64,000 bases of DNA from Balamuthia mandrillaris (GCA_031835245.1 JAVKOQ010000017.1:70001-134000); one strand, 5' to 3'; shown: positions 43,432-55,982, counted from the stretch's first letter. The notes: generated from the sequence alone by a model not told the origin. Numbers and translations: made by a program.

Positions 43432-44202
43432 TTATGGGCAGCCGTTCTCTCTCGCCCAACGCAGCACTTCCATGTGACCATTCTCCTCTGCCTTTGCGCA
43501 GGTTTGCCAGTCCCAAGGGCAGCCGTTGGCTCTGGCCCATTGCAGCAGCTCCAAATGGCCGTTCTCAGCAGCGCGGGCGCAGGTGCTTTCGTCCCAAGGG
43601 CATCCACTGGCTCTCGCCCATCTTAACAGCTCCAAATGGCCGTTGTGAGCAGCACCGCTGCAAGTCCGCTCGTCCCAAGGACAGCCGTTCTCCCTTAGCC
43701 ATTTCACCACGCGCAAATGGCCGTACTCTGCAGTGGTCCAGCAAGTATCGTCATCCCAAGTACACCCAGCCTTCCCGTGCATCCATTTTAACACCTCCAA
43801 GTGGCCACCTTGGACAGCCCAGACGAAGCAGCGCTCCTTATTCCAAGGACATCCCTGCTCTCGCAGCCATGTTAGCACTTCCAACATTCCATTTCGAGCC
43901 GCATAGGCGCAAGCAGCCTCACTCCAGGGGCATCCATTCACTCGGAGCCATTGTAGTACCTCCAGGTGTCCATGTGCAGCAGCAAAGAGACAAGCTCTCT
44001 CGTTCCAAGGGCAGCCGTTTGTTCTCAGCCATTGCAGCACCTCCAAGTGGCCACCAGCGGCAGCCAGATCGCAAGTTTCGCTGTCCCAAGGGCATCCTTT
44101 CTCTCTCGCCCGTTTTAGCTCCTCCAAGTTGCCTTCCTGAGCAGCTAGATGGCAAGCACGTTTATACCCAGGACGTCCCTCCTCGCCTGTGTTTCTTTTC
44201 AT
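43432..44202 (-). CDS. GCPWD-repeat ankyrin-like protein, intronless
   Basis: This is an intact ORF of about 256 residues with roughly nine repeats of the type GHLEVLQWLRTNGCPWNERA. It ends abruptly in the middle of a repeat unit (WARENGCP then stop). No F-box is present; the N-terminus is a short basic segment (MKRNTGEEG). An ATG at 44247 in the same frame would add 15 hydrophobic residues. Being intronless and F-box-less it may be a retained partial copy of the family. Confidence 0.75.
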   Translation of the reverse strand: MKRNTGEEGRPGYKRACHLAAQEGNLEELKRAREKGCPWDSETCDLAAAGGHLEVLQWLRTNGCPWNERACLFAAAHGHLEVLQWLRVNGCPWSEAACAYAARNGMLEVLTWLREQGCPWNKERCFVWAVQGGHLEVLKWMHGKAGCTWDDDTCWTTAEYGHLRVVKWLRENGCPWDERTCSGAAHNGHLELLRWARASGCPWDESTCARAAENGHLELLQWARANGCPWDWQTCAKAEENGHMEVLRWARENGCP

Positions 44203-44332
44203 GTGCTTCGTAGGCAGTAGGTGGCGGAAGAGCAAGGCAAAAAACACTGGCTTCTTGTTCTTTGTTCTTTTAATAATTGCCCAAGTCTGCTAAGTTTTGC
44301 AGGAGAGAGAGAGAATCAGAGAGGAGAGGCGA

Positions 44333-44337
<5 letters not shown>

Positions 44338-44381
<44 letters not shown>
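44338..44381. repeat. GA dinucleotide tract
   Basis: Pure AG repeat 5' of the minus-strand repeat-family gene. Confidence 0.95.
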
Positions 44382-44386
<5 letters not shown>

Positions 44387-44407
44387 CAATGCGCGTTCAG
44401 CTGCTAA

Positions 44408-44475
44408 GATGAGAGTTTCTTTCGCCGCAAGGGCAACCGTTCGCCCATTTCAGCACCTCCCAATGGCCACCTCCA
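44408..44475 (-). pseudogene. Tiny internally deleted ankyrin-like fragment
   Basis: The 68-bp segment matches two separated pieces of the gene at 50813-51460: GAGAGTTTCTTTCG...GCAACCGTTCG, and CGCCCATTTCAGCACCTCCC followed by AATGGCCACC. The intervening repeat is missing. This shows short-range copying and deletion within the family. Confidence 0.6.
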
Positions 44476-44609
44476 CCATCATTATCTCCTTCGTCATCTT
44501 ATTCTTCTCTTTCCTCTTCCTCTTCACAAAGACAAAGACTACGACCTCCTAGACGGAGTCGCAACCACAAAACAACAAAAGAAGAGCACAACACAGAAGA
44601 ACAAAAACA

Positions 44610-45364
44610 CAAAAACAGAGGAGAACGAGACGTGGAAGTGAAAGTCTTGTTGGCATACCAAAGGAGATGCCAGCATGACCATTCGCACGGAGCTCCTCGT
44701 GAATGTGCCGGTACCTCGCTTCATCCGTTTGCCCTTGGAGCTCACTGTCTCTCAGTTTGTGGCCAGTGGAGTGGCTTTTGTTTCTTTCCAAGAGGGATCC
44801 ACTTTACGTTTGAGTGAGAACAAGAAGAAGAAGAAGAAGAAGAAGAAGAAGAAGAACACGAACAAGAAGAACAAGAAGAACAAGAAGAAGAACAACAACA
44901 AGAAGAACAAGAAGATGATGACGAGGAAGAAGAGGAAGAAGATGCAAAAGGGAGCAAGCTTGTCGACAAGGCCGTTTAAGATGGTGAGAATGGACCTGTC
45001 CATCGGCGACCAAGGCGTGTTGAAGAACATGAAGAATCTGGAAGACTTCATATTGGAGCAGCTGCGAAAGAAGCTCAACGAGACGCTCGTTTCTCCCTCA
45101 ATGTACATTGTTATTTACGAGGAGAAAGACGGAGCAAAAGAAGAAGAGGCAGAGAAAGGGGGTGAAGATGATGCACAATGGGCGCAACACCAAGGCCGTA
45201 AGCAAGCTGAACTTACTTCTATTCGCGGAGAGGCCGTTAGAGACTTCTTAACCGTTCATAAAGCGCACCAAGAGATTTATGCTAACAAACATATTTGTGA
45301 GTGCATAGCCAAAGAAACGAAAAAAAAATATACAATAGGAAGAAGTAAGTACCTCGGACTCTAA
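44610..45364 (+). pseudogene. SMP (MMM1/E-Syt type) lipid-transfer domain fragment, 5'-truncated
   Basis: The frame from 44675 reads MTIRTELLVNVPVPRFIRLP, LELTVSQFVASGVAFVSFQ, then VRMDLSIGDQGVLKNMKNL, EDFILEQLRKKLNETLVSPS, the pattern of the second half of an SMP domain as in MMM1. Upstream, DVEVKVLLAY in another frame fits directly before KGDASMTIRTE if one extra C near 44662 is ignored, so a frameshift is likely. No first half of the domain and no TM anchor were found; the preceding DNA is repeat-family debris. A poly-Lys/Asn run coded by an AAG array (44820-44945) interrupts the domain. The end overlaps the opposite LRR gene. Confidence 0.5.
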
Positions 45365-47285
45365 GTAACCCTGTATCAGCTCGAGCTTCCAAAGTTTCGG
45401 ACAAGCATTCCTCAAACGTTCAAACACCACTTCGTCCGCGCTTGTCGTCTCGGATGGGATCACATCCTCCTCCGCCAAGGACTGCACCCAACGAGGGTGA
45501 GCCAAAGCCAACAACTTCACGTCCACTCTCAGAGTCAACAGCCCACTTGCTCGCTCTAGTATGTGCCACAAAGCTTGGTAATGAGGAAGATGACTGGTGA
45601 AGAGAATGCTTTGTGGTTTCTCGCTCTCTTCATCACTGCCAGATGATGAGCTATCGTCGTCATCATCCTCGATTGCAGGAAGTGTTTGTATGGAGAGAGT
45701 TTGTAGTTGGGGAAGAGAAGAAAGCAGTTCGAGACGAAATACGTCTTCTGCCTCTCCATCTTTAGCTTCTGTTGTCAGTTCGTTGCTGTTGTGGTGAACA
45801 AACTTTCGGAGGAGTTGTTGATAGATGTGCTGGTTGCGTTCATCGTCTTCATCTTCTTCTGGTGGAGGTACAGCAAGCAAGAACACCAGTTGAACAAGTG
45901 CTGGAAGATTCAGAGTCACGTTGTTTAGCCTGTGGGACTTGGGTTGTTAATGATAGAAGAGAACCACAGTTGACTTAAACATTAAAACCGAACCTCGGAG
46001 CGATGTCCACGCTAAGGCTGTGCAACTTGGGGCAATCCAAACGAAGCACTTGCAGGAATTCCATGAAGTACAGCTTCAATGTGCGAAGGTTGGGACACGA
46101 CAAGCTCAACTCCACCACGTGCCACGTTCGTTCCATGCTTAGGTGTTGCACAGAGATTGGACAGCTCTATTATTATTTAAAGAATAACACAAGCAAACAC
46201 ATGAGAATAAAACTGATCAGAAAAAGAAACGGTTGTTGTATAAGATACAAAACCTGAATGACGATGGCTTCTTCTGGCACAAGCTTTCTGTCGGGTTCAG
46301 TGTAACTGCTGCTGTCATGTTGGCACCAAAGATCCAACGAAGGCACGTTGTTCTTTGAGCTATCGGACAAAGTGGTTAACGCATGCTCCGACGTCAACAA
46401 GCAGTTTTCCAGTTGGATCTGGCACAAGTTGGGGCAATCAAGCTCAAACTCTACCAGCTGCAATGCAACGTAATGGAGGAGGGGAAGAATAAGCAGAAGC
46501 AGCAGAAGAGGGACATGAAGAAGAAGAAAGCAGAAGAACAGACCTTATTCCAACAGACCAATAGGATAGAACGGAGGGAGTGATGACGAAGGCGAAAGCT
46601 GGTAAGGAAATGATTGTTACAAGAGATGAACTCAACAAGTTTCGGCGTGGCTGTCTCTAAGGCTTTTATCCATGCTGTTGTAACTATTCTCGTGAAGATA
46701 GATACCTTGTAAGCTGCATGGGTTGCGCATGAAGGAACAGAAGAAAGGAGAACCAAGAATTGAAGAGGGAGGATCACAACAAGCAGTAGAGTTGAATAAA
46801 TAAAGAACAGAAGAAAGAAGTACCATGATGAGTACTCATGACACTCAACAAAACCAAATTCTCGAAATGGTTCAACGCTATAGGTTCTGAGCTCGGGTAC
46901 CCATCAAACGTTATTTCAGTTGATTCGAGGCGCTGACACAGACGGGGATACAGCTCTCCGTCCGTGACATCCGCAAAGTTTCCTGAAGCAAAGCAAAAGT
47001 GGGGTCTCTGTTGCAAAAACATGTCTAGAAATTTACACTTCAAAAGGAACACGTGTAATGAATGTTAGGAAACTGGACAAAAACTAGCATGCCTCTAAAA
47101 TACAAAACAAATCAAACAAAAAAAAAGAGAACCTCTTCGTCGGTAAAGTGGTACTTTCTGGGGAGAGGATGTTGGGCTACCGAACGGACGGCGAGTGATC
47201 GTAACTGAGGGAATAGCCAACTCTTCGAGAGCTCCTCTAACATTTCTGGTAACAACTTTAAAATCCATCTATAATGTAAGGCGAG

Positions 47286-47332
<47 letters not shown>

Positions 47333-47729
47333 AGAGAAAGAGAGATAAAGAGAGAATAGGAAACGCACAGTATCGATATCAAGCTTTTGCAAAGTGGATC
47401 CATGCAGAAGCAGAGTCTTCCATAAATCCAACTGTTACAATAATTAGAAAAATAGCAAGAAAAAACTGGTCACATGATAAACAGCGGAAGGTAAGACCTG
47501 TGCAGGTTCCATTCCAACCGCAGTGCACGAGAACACACGCAATTTTGGGCAGTCGATGTCGAGGGCAACGCGTACGGCGTTTTTGATATAGAGTTTCTCC
47601 AAGCTCTTGGCATGAAGGGAAACGAAGGTACCATCCGGCAACGAAAGGTGCAACGTGCGAAGGTTGGGGCAAGAAGGTCCAATTTCCTTTATGACCTGTT
47701 CGTCTAGGCAAATGTTGGCACCTATAGAA

Positions 47730-47771
<42 letters not shown>

Positions 47772-48399
47772 AAACAATAGCGAAAAGAGAGAAGTTAGTA
47801 ATTATTAGACGCGTTGTGTATAAAAAGAACAAGAAAGCAAACATAAAACAAGCAAGAAAAGTGATACTAACGGTCCCACATAATCTTTAAAACATGCAGG
47901 TCAACGTTGTTGCGGAGGATAGATCTAAGGCTCTCCCTTTGAGTGGGGATATCGTTCATGCATTCAGCAGTGAAGGAACAGAAATCCATGCTGAAGTTGA
48001 CCAGGTTTGTGCAACATCGAGCAATCGTGGGCAGCACGTGAGGTTGTAAGTCCACAAAATACATGGAGAGCTTCGTGAGATTACACAAACTAGGCTCCAG
48101 CGGGTCAAAATAGTATTCAGCTCTTTATTTTCAAAACCAGATAAAAATTTCAGTATATAAAACGAACGAGTAAAAGGAGTTTATGACTTACTCACTTAGT
48201 CCATCACAATTTTCCGCGTCCCACATGTATTCTCTAAGACAAGGACTCTGCCTTAAGGCCAAGAGTACATTCCTGTACTCAGGTCTGTAATCTGGAAAGA
48301 GAGTCATCGCTTCTAATTTTGAAAGTTGCAATACACACTTCTCCAAAGCTATTTGTTGTTTTAGGATATCACAACGCTCAATAAAGGAAAGTAAGGAGA

Positions 48400-48461
<62 letters not shown>

Positions 48462-49805
48462 CAGAGAGAGAGCTAAATGGAGACCCTCATGAGTAACAGA
48501 TGAATTGCTTAGATTCCCTATGGTGATTCGTTCGAGGGAGGGACAATGGGAAGCTAAGGTTGCCAGTTGATAGTCGGATATTAACTTACTAGACAAATCT
48601 ACAATTCTCAACTTGTTGCAATTCTACAGAAGAAAGAACAGGTGCTTCAGCATAAGTGCTCAACGGGTGGAGAGGCGGAAGAAAAACAAGAAAGAAGGCA
48701 GAAGAGCGAGCAGATGTACGGCAAACACATGAGCCAGCCCTTCAGGATTACCGTTTGGCGTTACGGTTCCATTCATAAGTAATACTTCTAATTCGTGAAG
48801 CTTACCAAGATCTTGAGGGAAGTGCATGAGGAAGAAAGAGAAAGAGGAGTAAGCTATAATATTCCAAAGAGAAAGAGAGATAGAGGTGAAAGGAGAGAGA
48901 TATGATCTACCGTCAATAATACATTGTGTGAACTTAACTTCGCATATGTCCAAGTGCTGCAACAAAGTACAATGCTCCGCTGCCACTGTTATAGCGACAC
49001 CGCAAAGACGAAAGCCGCAAACAAGAACAAAAACAAATTAAAAGTGATACAAACAAACATTCGAATAGAACTACGAACGGTGGATGGTGGAAGAGTCTAT
49101 GGGCACATATGCCAAAGACAACGAGGTAAGATTTGAACAATGGGCAAGAGAGCGTAAACCATTGTCCGTCAGATATTTGCAGTCTTTGACCGAGAGCAAA
49201 AGAAAGAATATAACATGAGCGTTAATGAGAGAAGAGAAGAGAACGATGAAGAGAACGATGGAGAGAAGAGAATGACGAAGAGACGAGAAACGGAAAAAGG
49301 GTGACGAAGAATAAGTACGGGAAAGGTTGAGAGAGCATAGTTGGGTGGAGCGAGACCTCAAAATGGCGTCCACTTGCTCGTCTGACAACTGCAGGCACCC
49401 AGAGAGGTCCAAATGAACTGTACGGACGGCGGTGGAGGCAAGGAGAGAAGGATCCTCGGAGGATAAAGCGGCGGTGAGCAGAGCGGCGTGGAGAGCGGAG
49501 CAGTCGGAAAAGTCGAGATGGACCTGAGCGGGGCCGACGAAGAGGTTGGAAGAAAACAAGCCAGGCAAGACCTCCGCCAGCCGGTTGCTCCGCTTCCAGT
49601 GCGAGAGGAGCCGTTCCAAAAGATCCGGAAGAAGAACGTTACGGGGTAGTTCCTCTGCTTGCTCTTGTTTCGCAGCCACAGCACCGTAAGAAGAAAGAAA
49701 GTCAGCCAAGGCGTCCATGCAGAGCCATTGTAAGGAAGGTATGGCGGCTTTTCTGTATGTCGTCCATGTTGCTGGTGAGGGTAAGGGTGATGGTAACGCT
49801 TCCAT
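45248..49805 (-). CDS. Large leucine-rich-repeat (RNI/FBXL-like) protein, many exons
   Basis: It starts at ATG 49805 with PSLQWLCMDALADFLSSYG and LLPDLLERLLSHWKRSNRL, text typical of the helical N-terminus of amoebozoan FBXL-like proteins. LRRs follow: VHLDFSDCSALHAAL, VHLDLSGCLQLSDEQVDAIL, LCSLNLSRT, CKYLTDNGLRSLAHC, LQHLDICEVKFTQC, LRIVDLSSKLISDYQL, LTKLSMYFVDLQP, LRTLHLSLPDGTF, LRVFSCTAVGMEPAQ, FELDCPNLCQIQLENCLL, VTLNLPALVQLVFLL and a last acidic loop before LWKLELIQGYLES. About 14-16 exons separated by GA-repeat introns. No unambiguous F-box was found. Probably an E3 adaptor or scaffold. Exon limits are approximate and the last exon end is uncertain. Confidence 0.65.
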
Positions 49806-49844
49806 CCGCTTGGAATAATAATGTCGACGCGCTCCTTTCTAAAT

Positions 49845-50119
49845 ATATTCTTCGTTCTCTTCTCTTCTCTTCATCGTTCTCTTCTCTTCTCTTCTCTTCT
49901 CTTCTCTTCTCTTCTCTTCTCTTCTCTTCTCTTCTCTTCTCTTCTCTTCTCTTCTCTTCTCGTTCTCTTCTCTGCTCTTCTCTTCTCTTCGTCGTTGTCT
50001 TCTCTTCTCTTCTCTTCTCTTCTCTTCTCTTCTCTCTCTTCTCTTTTTCTCTTCTTCTCTTCTCTTCTCTTCTCTTCTCTTCTCTTCTCTTCTCTTCTCT
50101 CTCTTCTCTTTCTCCTCTC

Positions 50120-50165
<46 letters not shown>
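49845..50165. repeat. TTCTC pentanucleotide array
   Basis: About 250 bp of tandem TTCTC with a few interruptions, then a CT tract (50128-50160) and CCCT runs. It lies between the LRR gene start and the next F-box gene. Confidence 0.95.
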
Positions 50166-50812
50166 CCTCCCTCCTCTGTTCACTCTGCATTAAACCAACC
50201 ACAAAAAATAATAACAGGAGGGCATGGGACGTCTTTCTTTGCGCAAAGGAGCATCCCTGGGGCAGCAGCATCCCACCTTGGTTCGTGGAGCCAGCGCGTC
50301 CCTCCAGCCCGTTTTATGCTGTTCTAGCCATGTGAATCAGCCACAAGGCTTGTTGTGCATCACACGCACACCGAAAAACTCACTGCTGCAGCCCCATGCA
50401 GAAGAAGAAGACAAATGCAACAGGCAAAAGGGCACTTGCCGTCTCTTTGGGGGTTCCAGCTGGACCCACTGCAAGGTGGCCATAACTACTTCTTCTTCTT
50501 CTTTCTTTCATTATGTGCGAGCTTGCTCCTTCTTCCTGGTCTTGTGCTGTTGCGTCTTTCCAGGTGGACAATAAGTTTGTGCGCAGCGCTCTCTCTTCTT
50601 TCTATTTTTTTATTGAACTAAAAGTATTGTTGCTGGGATGTGAAGCCAATCGCCTTTGCACATGTACAAACCACTGAGCTTTGGGTAGGGGACCGAACTC
50701 CCATTGATGCCTCCCTCCCCTCCAAAGTGACACATCCTCTATTCGCAGTCAAGTGGCCAAAATGAGAGTTACGAGAATATACTAAAGGAACCGTTGTTGT
50801 CCACTGGAGGCT
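50166..50812. other. Intergenic, with short repeat-family debris
   Basis: No supported gene is present. The stretch GGACCCACTGCAAGGTGGCC near 50463 resembles the antisense of the repeat-family text at about 51265, so it is likely another fragment. Confidence 0.5.
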
Positions 50813-51460
50813 TCATCCTCTCCTCGCAGTCAAGTGGCCAAAATGAGAGTTTCTTCGTCGCAAGGGCAACCGTTCGCTCTCGCCCATCGCAGCCTGGGCA
50901 CAGACGTAGGGGTCCCAAGGACAGCCATTCTCTCTCGCCCATTTCAGCACCTCCCAATGGCCACCCCTTGCTGCATTGGTGCAAGTATCTTCGTCCCAAG
51001 GGCAACCCTTGGCTCTGGCCCACTTGAGCACTTCCAAATGCCCTCGCCCGGCAGCTTCTTTGCAGGTGAACTCGTCCCAAGGACATCCGCGATCTCGCGC
51101 CCACTCAAGCACCGCCAGGTGGCCACCGCGAGCAGCGAGTCTGCAGGTCGTTTCGTCCCAAGGACATCCCTGCTCCCTTGCCCATTGCACCATCTCCAGG
51201 TTGCCCGTAAACGCAGCGTTGGCACAGACCTCGGTACCCAAGTGTAACCCCTGCCCAAGATGAGCCCACTGCAAGGTGGCCATGGAACTGCAGGCCCAAC
51301 TCAGGGAGAACTTGTGACGAAGGCCAGAAGGGGCGCAGCGGTACCACCTGCGGCAGGTCCTGGCGGCCGCCGCCACACTGCCCTCCCCCTCCTCTTCGTC
51401 CTTAGCGCACAGTATGCCAAGGATGTGGCAAAGCAGTTCCTCTGGCAGCAGGTCTTCCAC
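50813..51460 (-). CDS. F-box protein with GCPWD ankyrin-like repeats, C-terminally disrupted
   Basis: The F-box is at the N-terminus (LLPEELLCHILGILC, AARTCRRWYRCAP). Five repeats follow, such as GNLEMVQWAREQGCPWDETT and GHLEVLKWARAKGCPWDEDT. After YVCAQAAMGE the frame departs from repeat text and ends in SHFGHLTARRG. The neighbouring frame over the same bases reads LRWARANGCPCDEETLILAT then stop. A deletion inside one repeat therefore shifted the frame and replaced the last repeat. The protein is still translatable. Probable SCF substrate adaptor. Confidence 0.75.
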   Translation of the reverse strand: MEDLLPEELLCHILGILCAKDEEEGEGSVAAAARTCRRWYRCAPSGLRHKFSLSWACSSMATLQWAHLGQGLHLGTEVCANAAFTGNLEMVQWAREQGCPWDETTCRLAARGGHLAVLEWARDRGCPWDEFTCKEAAGRGHLEVLKWARAKGCPWDEDTCTNAARGGHWEVLKWARENGCPWDPYVCAQAAMGESERLPLRRRNSHFGHLTARRG

Positions 51461-51796
51461 CCAACAACAAGCCTTCTCCTCGCCCTCCTCCTCCTTTGTT
51501 CCGTTGTTACGGAAGCCTCTTCTTCTTTTGGTTCTTCTTCTTCGTCGTCTTCTTCGTTGGTCCTCCGTTTTTTGTTCGTTTGGTGCAATGTCCCCATTTG
51601 TTGCGCTGCGTCCTTCCGTTTGGCAGCCTGTTTGAGTTGAGCATTTCTTCTTATCTTTTTTTTTCTGTTGTTTAATTTTTTTTAAAAGTTCAAATTTTTT
51701 CGAGGAATTTATTCTTTGATCTACATTTTTACCTTTTTAAGGTGGAGTTTATGATTTTTGATTGGTGCTTTGATTTTTTAATATATATAAATTCAT
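51461..51796. other. Intergenic, no gene seen
   Basis: AT-rich from about 51640. It contains TATGATTTTTGATTGGTGC and TTGATTTTTTAATATAT, similar to motifs at other borders. Confidence 0.6.
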
Positions 51797-53589
51797 TTAG
51801 CCCACAAACTTCCGCAGGTCCTCCAGCCAAGCCTCCCGTTCCTGCGGTTTGCCTTGCAACACCACCATCCACTGCTTTGCTTTTGCCATCCCGCCTGGGG
51901 TGCCCTCTTCTTCTCTTCCTCCCTCTCTATGTTTTTCTTCCTCTGTCTCCTCTTTCGGCACGAGGGCGAGGCAACTGGAAGATTTGTCTGTATCTTCAAC
52001 GACGATCTCTTTCACATCCCTCAAGCAGAGGGATAGAAAATAGACGAACTGCTGTTGTTGACCGGAGGCTGCGCCCTCTCGCATTCGCTTCTTTGACTTT
52101 TTGGTGCAGAACAAAAGCAAGTCGTTGAACATGAAGCAGTAATACTTTGTCTTGTCCGACTTGAATGACAGTATGCCTTCTCGCACGTAACTTCGTGCGG
52201 GATGATACAAACTCTAAAGTTTCATCAACAGAAATCAGTTAAGCACAAGAAGAAGAACAACAAGAAGAAGAACAAGAACAAGAACAAGAAGAAGAACAAG
52301 AACAAGAAGAAGAACAAGAACAAGAACAAGAACAAGAAGACTAACAACAGAACAAGAAGAAGCACAACAAAGAATAAGGAGATAAGATGGTGAAGATGAA
52401 TGAGGTACATAGGGAACATCATCTATGCTGTCTTCGATGGCATGGATGGTACGTGCTCGCTGCATGGCATCGTCGTCAATGCCTTTGTTAAGATTATCTA
52501 AAAGGTCACTGAGGTGATTTGCTGCTCTTCCCAATTGGTTGTAATCATCATGATTCGGACTTGTATACTTCAGAAGTTCCTGTTTAGGAAGATTGTAAGA
52601 GAAAGAGAGAAAAAAACCATAAAATAAGAAACGAACGAACCCGCAACAATAAAGAATATCTTGAAGAGGAAAAGTTAGTCAAGGGTTCAAGAGTGAAAAC
52701 AGAGCATAAAGGAGGAAGAGAGAGAACCTTGGGATACGTTGTATGGGCATTATCAAAAACGAACTGAGGCTTAGCGAAGTAGTCTTCAATTGCTGTTTCT
52801 CAAACTCCTACACAAAACAAATGATGGTTGTGAACAAACAAAAAACAAAGAAAAAGAAGATTATGATGATTACTTCTTTGATAGCTTTAAAAGCAGGTTT
52901 CTTCTGACAGATGCGACGCAAGCTGATAATGCTCGTGTTATAGCCACGCATGAAGCTGCTATAGTCCTTCAAGAAGCCAGTCTTGAAGCACGTTTACCTT
53001 GTCAGACAACAGATAGAGAGGAGAAGCAGAGAAGCAGAGGAGAGAGAGAGAGAGAGAGAGAGAAGGAAGTAAACCTCGTTCAAGAAAAAGTCGCCCAGAG
53101 TAGAGGAAGGACCCCATTGGGAGATACGATCTGACAGTTGTTGCAAGAATCGACGATGACCATCAAGGATTTGAGGCATGTTCAAGAAAATAGAGTATAT
53201 CTCTTCTTTGGCAAGTATCGTTTTGTATTGGCCATCCATCAAAGGATCTATCAATTGCTGAACGACCGTTTGTAAGCTTTGCACGTAACTCTTCTCTGTG
53301 CTGAGTATCTCGGAGACGACTCGTTCTCGCACTGCAGTCCGTGCTTTCTCCATTTGTAAAGCTATTTGTTTGGTGGATTGGTTAAAAAAAGGGAAGCGAA
53401 AAAATGCAGAGAAACGCAAACCATTGGGACCAGCACATTGTTGAGTTTCGGCAGAAGAAGTAGAAGACGAAGAAACAGCGTTTAGCGTTTGGGTCAAACA
53501 GGCATCGTTGCTTGTAGGAGCATATTTCTTCTCGATAACTGTAGGAGTAACTATTTCAAAAGGGTTAACCCTTCGTAAGTGGAGAGGGA

Positions 53590-53629
<40 letters not shown>

Positions 53630-55946
53630 CAAACTTGCTTCTCGTCGTTCAGACAAAAGAGGCGTGGTATTTGTTCGAATGGCATTTGCTGATGTAACTA
53701 GACTACCTGCATGTTGAGCAATAACACTCTTTCTCTTTGCAACATCATCAAAGCGAAAGTGTTGAAGATGAGAACCAGAATCTGCCTGCTCTTCAATTGA
53801 AGATGAATAATTTTTGCGAAAGAAGGAATGCGGAGAAGATGTATCATCTACAGAGATGACTGAAACAGCGTTACGAAACTCGGCAGATGCCATCGTTACA
53901 TTCTCTATCTTCAACGCTTTTACTCCTCTTCGAGACAATTCTGGGCTGTTGATGAGGACAGAAGAACGAACGCTTTGTTGCTTTTGCAGTTGTAGCTCTG
54001 CTTCCTCTCGTTGCTGTTCTTTTTGTAAAGCCAATAACTCGAGTTCCTTTTGCCGAATCTGCATTTCCTGAGCTTCTAGTTCTCTGAGTTGTTGCCGTAT
54101 CTCGAATTCTTCGTCTGATTGTAGTTCCTTTTGTTTCATTTCTTGGCTCAACAACTTCATGAAGAGATAATCCAAATCGAACTTGTCGCGAATGTATTCC
54201 AACAACGAGACCAGCTTTTGCTTGTTGCCATTTACAATATCTTTGTTTTTTAAAAAGGAGTGGACGTGTGAGATGAGAGAGAGAGAGAGAGAGAGAGAGG
54301 CAAGTGAGTATTGGCTACCTGGACCAGTGCAATCCGGAACGGTTTCAAACGTTTGGCTTTCTAGAAAGTTAAGCACCGTGGAAGCGTTGCGAATATACTG
54401 CCACAAGTACTTCGGCTCCGGTTCGAACATATCTGCCGTTTGTCCTGTTAACACCTTTGAGCATTCAAATAATTAATATTCTCATGAAAGGCTAAAGCTT
54501 AAATGGAGAAGAAAACAGAGAGAGAGAGAGAGAAGAGGAGGAGGAGGAGGAGGAGGAGGAGGAACCTGAAGAAGGTGCATCAAAACAACGCCAGAACGAA
54601 GGCTAGAAGTAATGTTCGTTATTGGGCGAAGCGGAGAGCTTTCGCTTGAAATAAATTTGCTCAACTGGTGATTAACCCAATCCACCAACTCTTTTTCTCG
54701 TGGCTCTAAAGTCTGATCGAAAAACAACAAAAGATAAGGAAACAGTTTCATATTGAGAGAGAGAGAGAGAGAACAGGATAGACAGCGACCTCATATGGTT
54801 CTTCATAAGCATCAACCGAAAACTCAGTCATGACAAGAGATTGAGACCAGAGGCTCTTTGCAGAATGAGACTTCTGAATTTGAGGTCCGTTGTAAAAGTC
54901 AAACGTTCTTACTTTGTTTCCTAACACTATTATGTTATTGATAACCTACGCTCGATCATATTAATAAGAAAAATAAAGATAACAGAGCAAAAATGAACGA
55001 TGACGATAGCAAGAAGAAGTAGCGGAAAGGAGAGCAAAAGAGCATAGCAAAGCAAGAAGAAGGAGGATGGGAAGAAGGAAATACCAAGCCAGGGTCCTTT
55101 TCTTCAGAAAGGTCAGTGGTGTTAAAAAGGTCACTCTCACGCAGACCCAATTCCCGACATGCATTCAAATAGCTTTCAATATTTTCCTGCAGAGAGGAGG
55201 GAGAGGGAGGGAGAGAGGGAGAGGGAGAGAGATGAGTTTTCTTCTCATGTATGTTTCTTTTTTTCTTTTTCTTTTGCTTCATCCTCATCACTTTCTTTCT
55301 TCAGCAATGGTTGACAAATGAACAAACCATTTGATGATACTGAATCTGGCTGGCATGAATCTTTTTCGAGATGATACCTGGTTTTATGGTATTAACCAAC
55401 CTGAGAGAGAAACAAGATCGCTGAGTTATTTTCCAAAGAAAAAAAACAATGTGACGTACTCGCAAAGCACAACTCCGGACTTTAAACACTGAATGAAAGA
55501 TGGTTGCGAGAGGTCTCGTTGCAAAGTGCTCTCCAACCAATGGCAAGCGATTCGCTCCAACTCGGCAGAGTACTTGAATTCTGCTTTTGTGGCGATGTCT
55601 TCCGTCAAACTGGTGACAGAAGGTAATTTTGAGGCAGAAGAAGAAAGAGAAAGGTGGTTGCTATTATAACTTGCACTTAAACTTGCTGGGCTGGTATTGT
55701 TGTTCGTGTTGTGAATAGTGTTTTTGGTGACAGTAGCAATGGCAAGAGGAGAAGACGAAGGAGCAAGAGTGGAACGAGATAAGAGAGGAGAGGAAGTGAC
55801 GGAGGAAGCGAGAGAAGGAGAAGGGGAAGCAGGAGACGCTGATGCTGATGTGAAGGATGCAGAACGAGGAGGTGGTAAAGACGACAGTCTACGGCGAGAG
55901 TATCTTAGTGGAGCATCACTTGTTGTTGTTAGACTTGATCTAAAAG

Positions 55947-55982
<36 letters not shown>

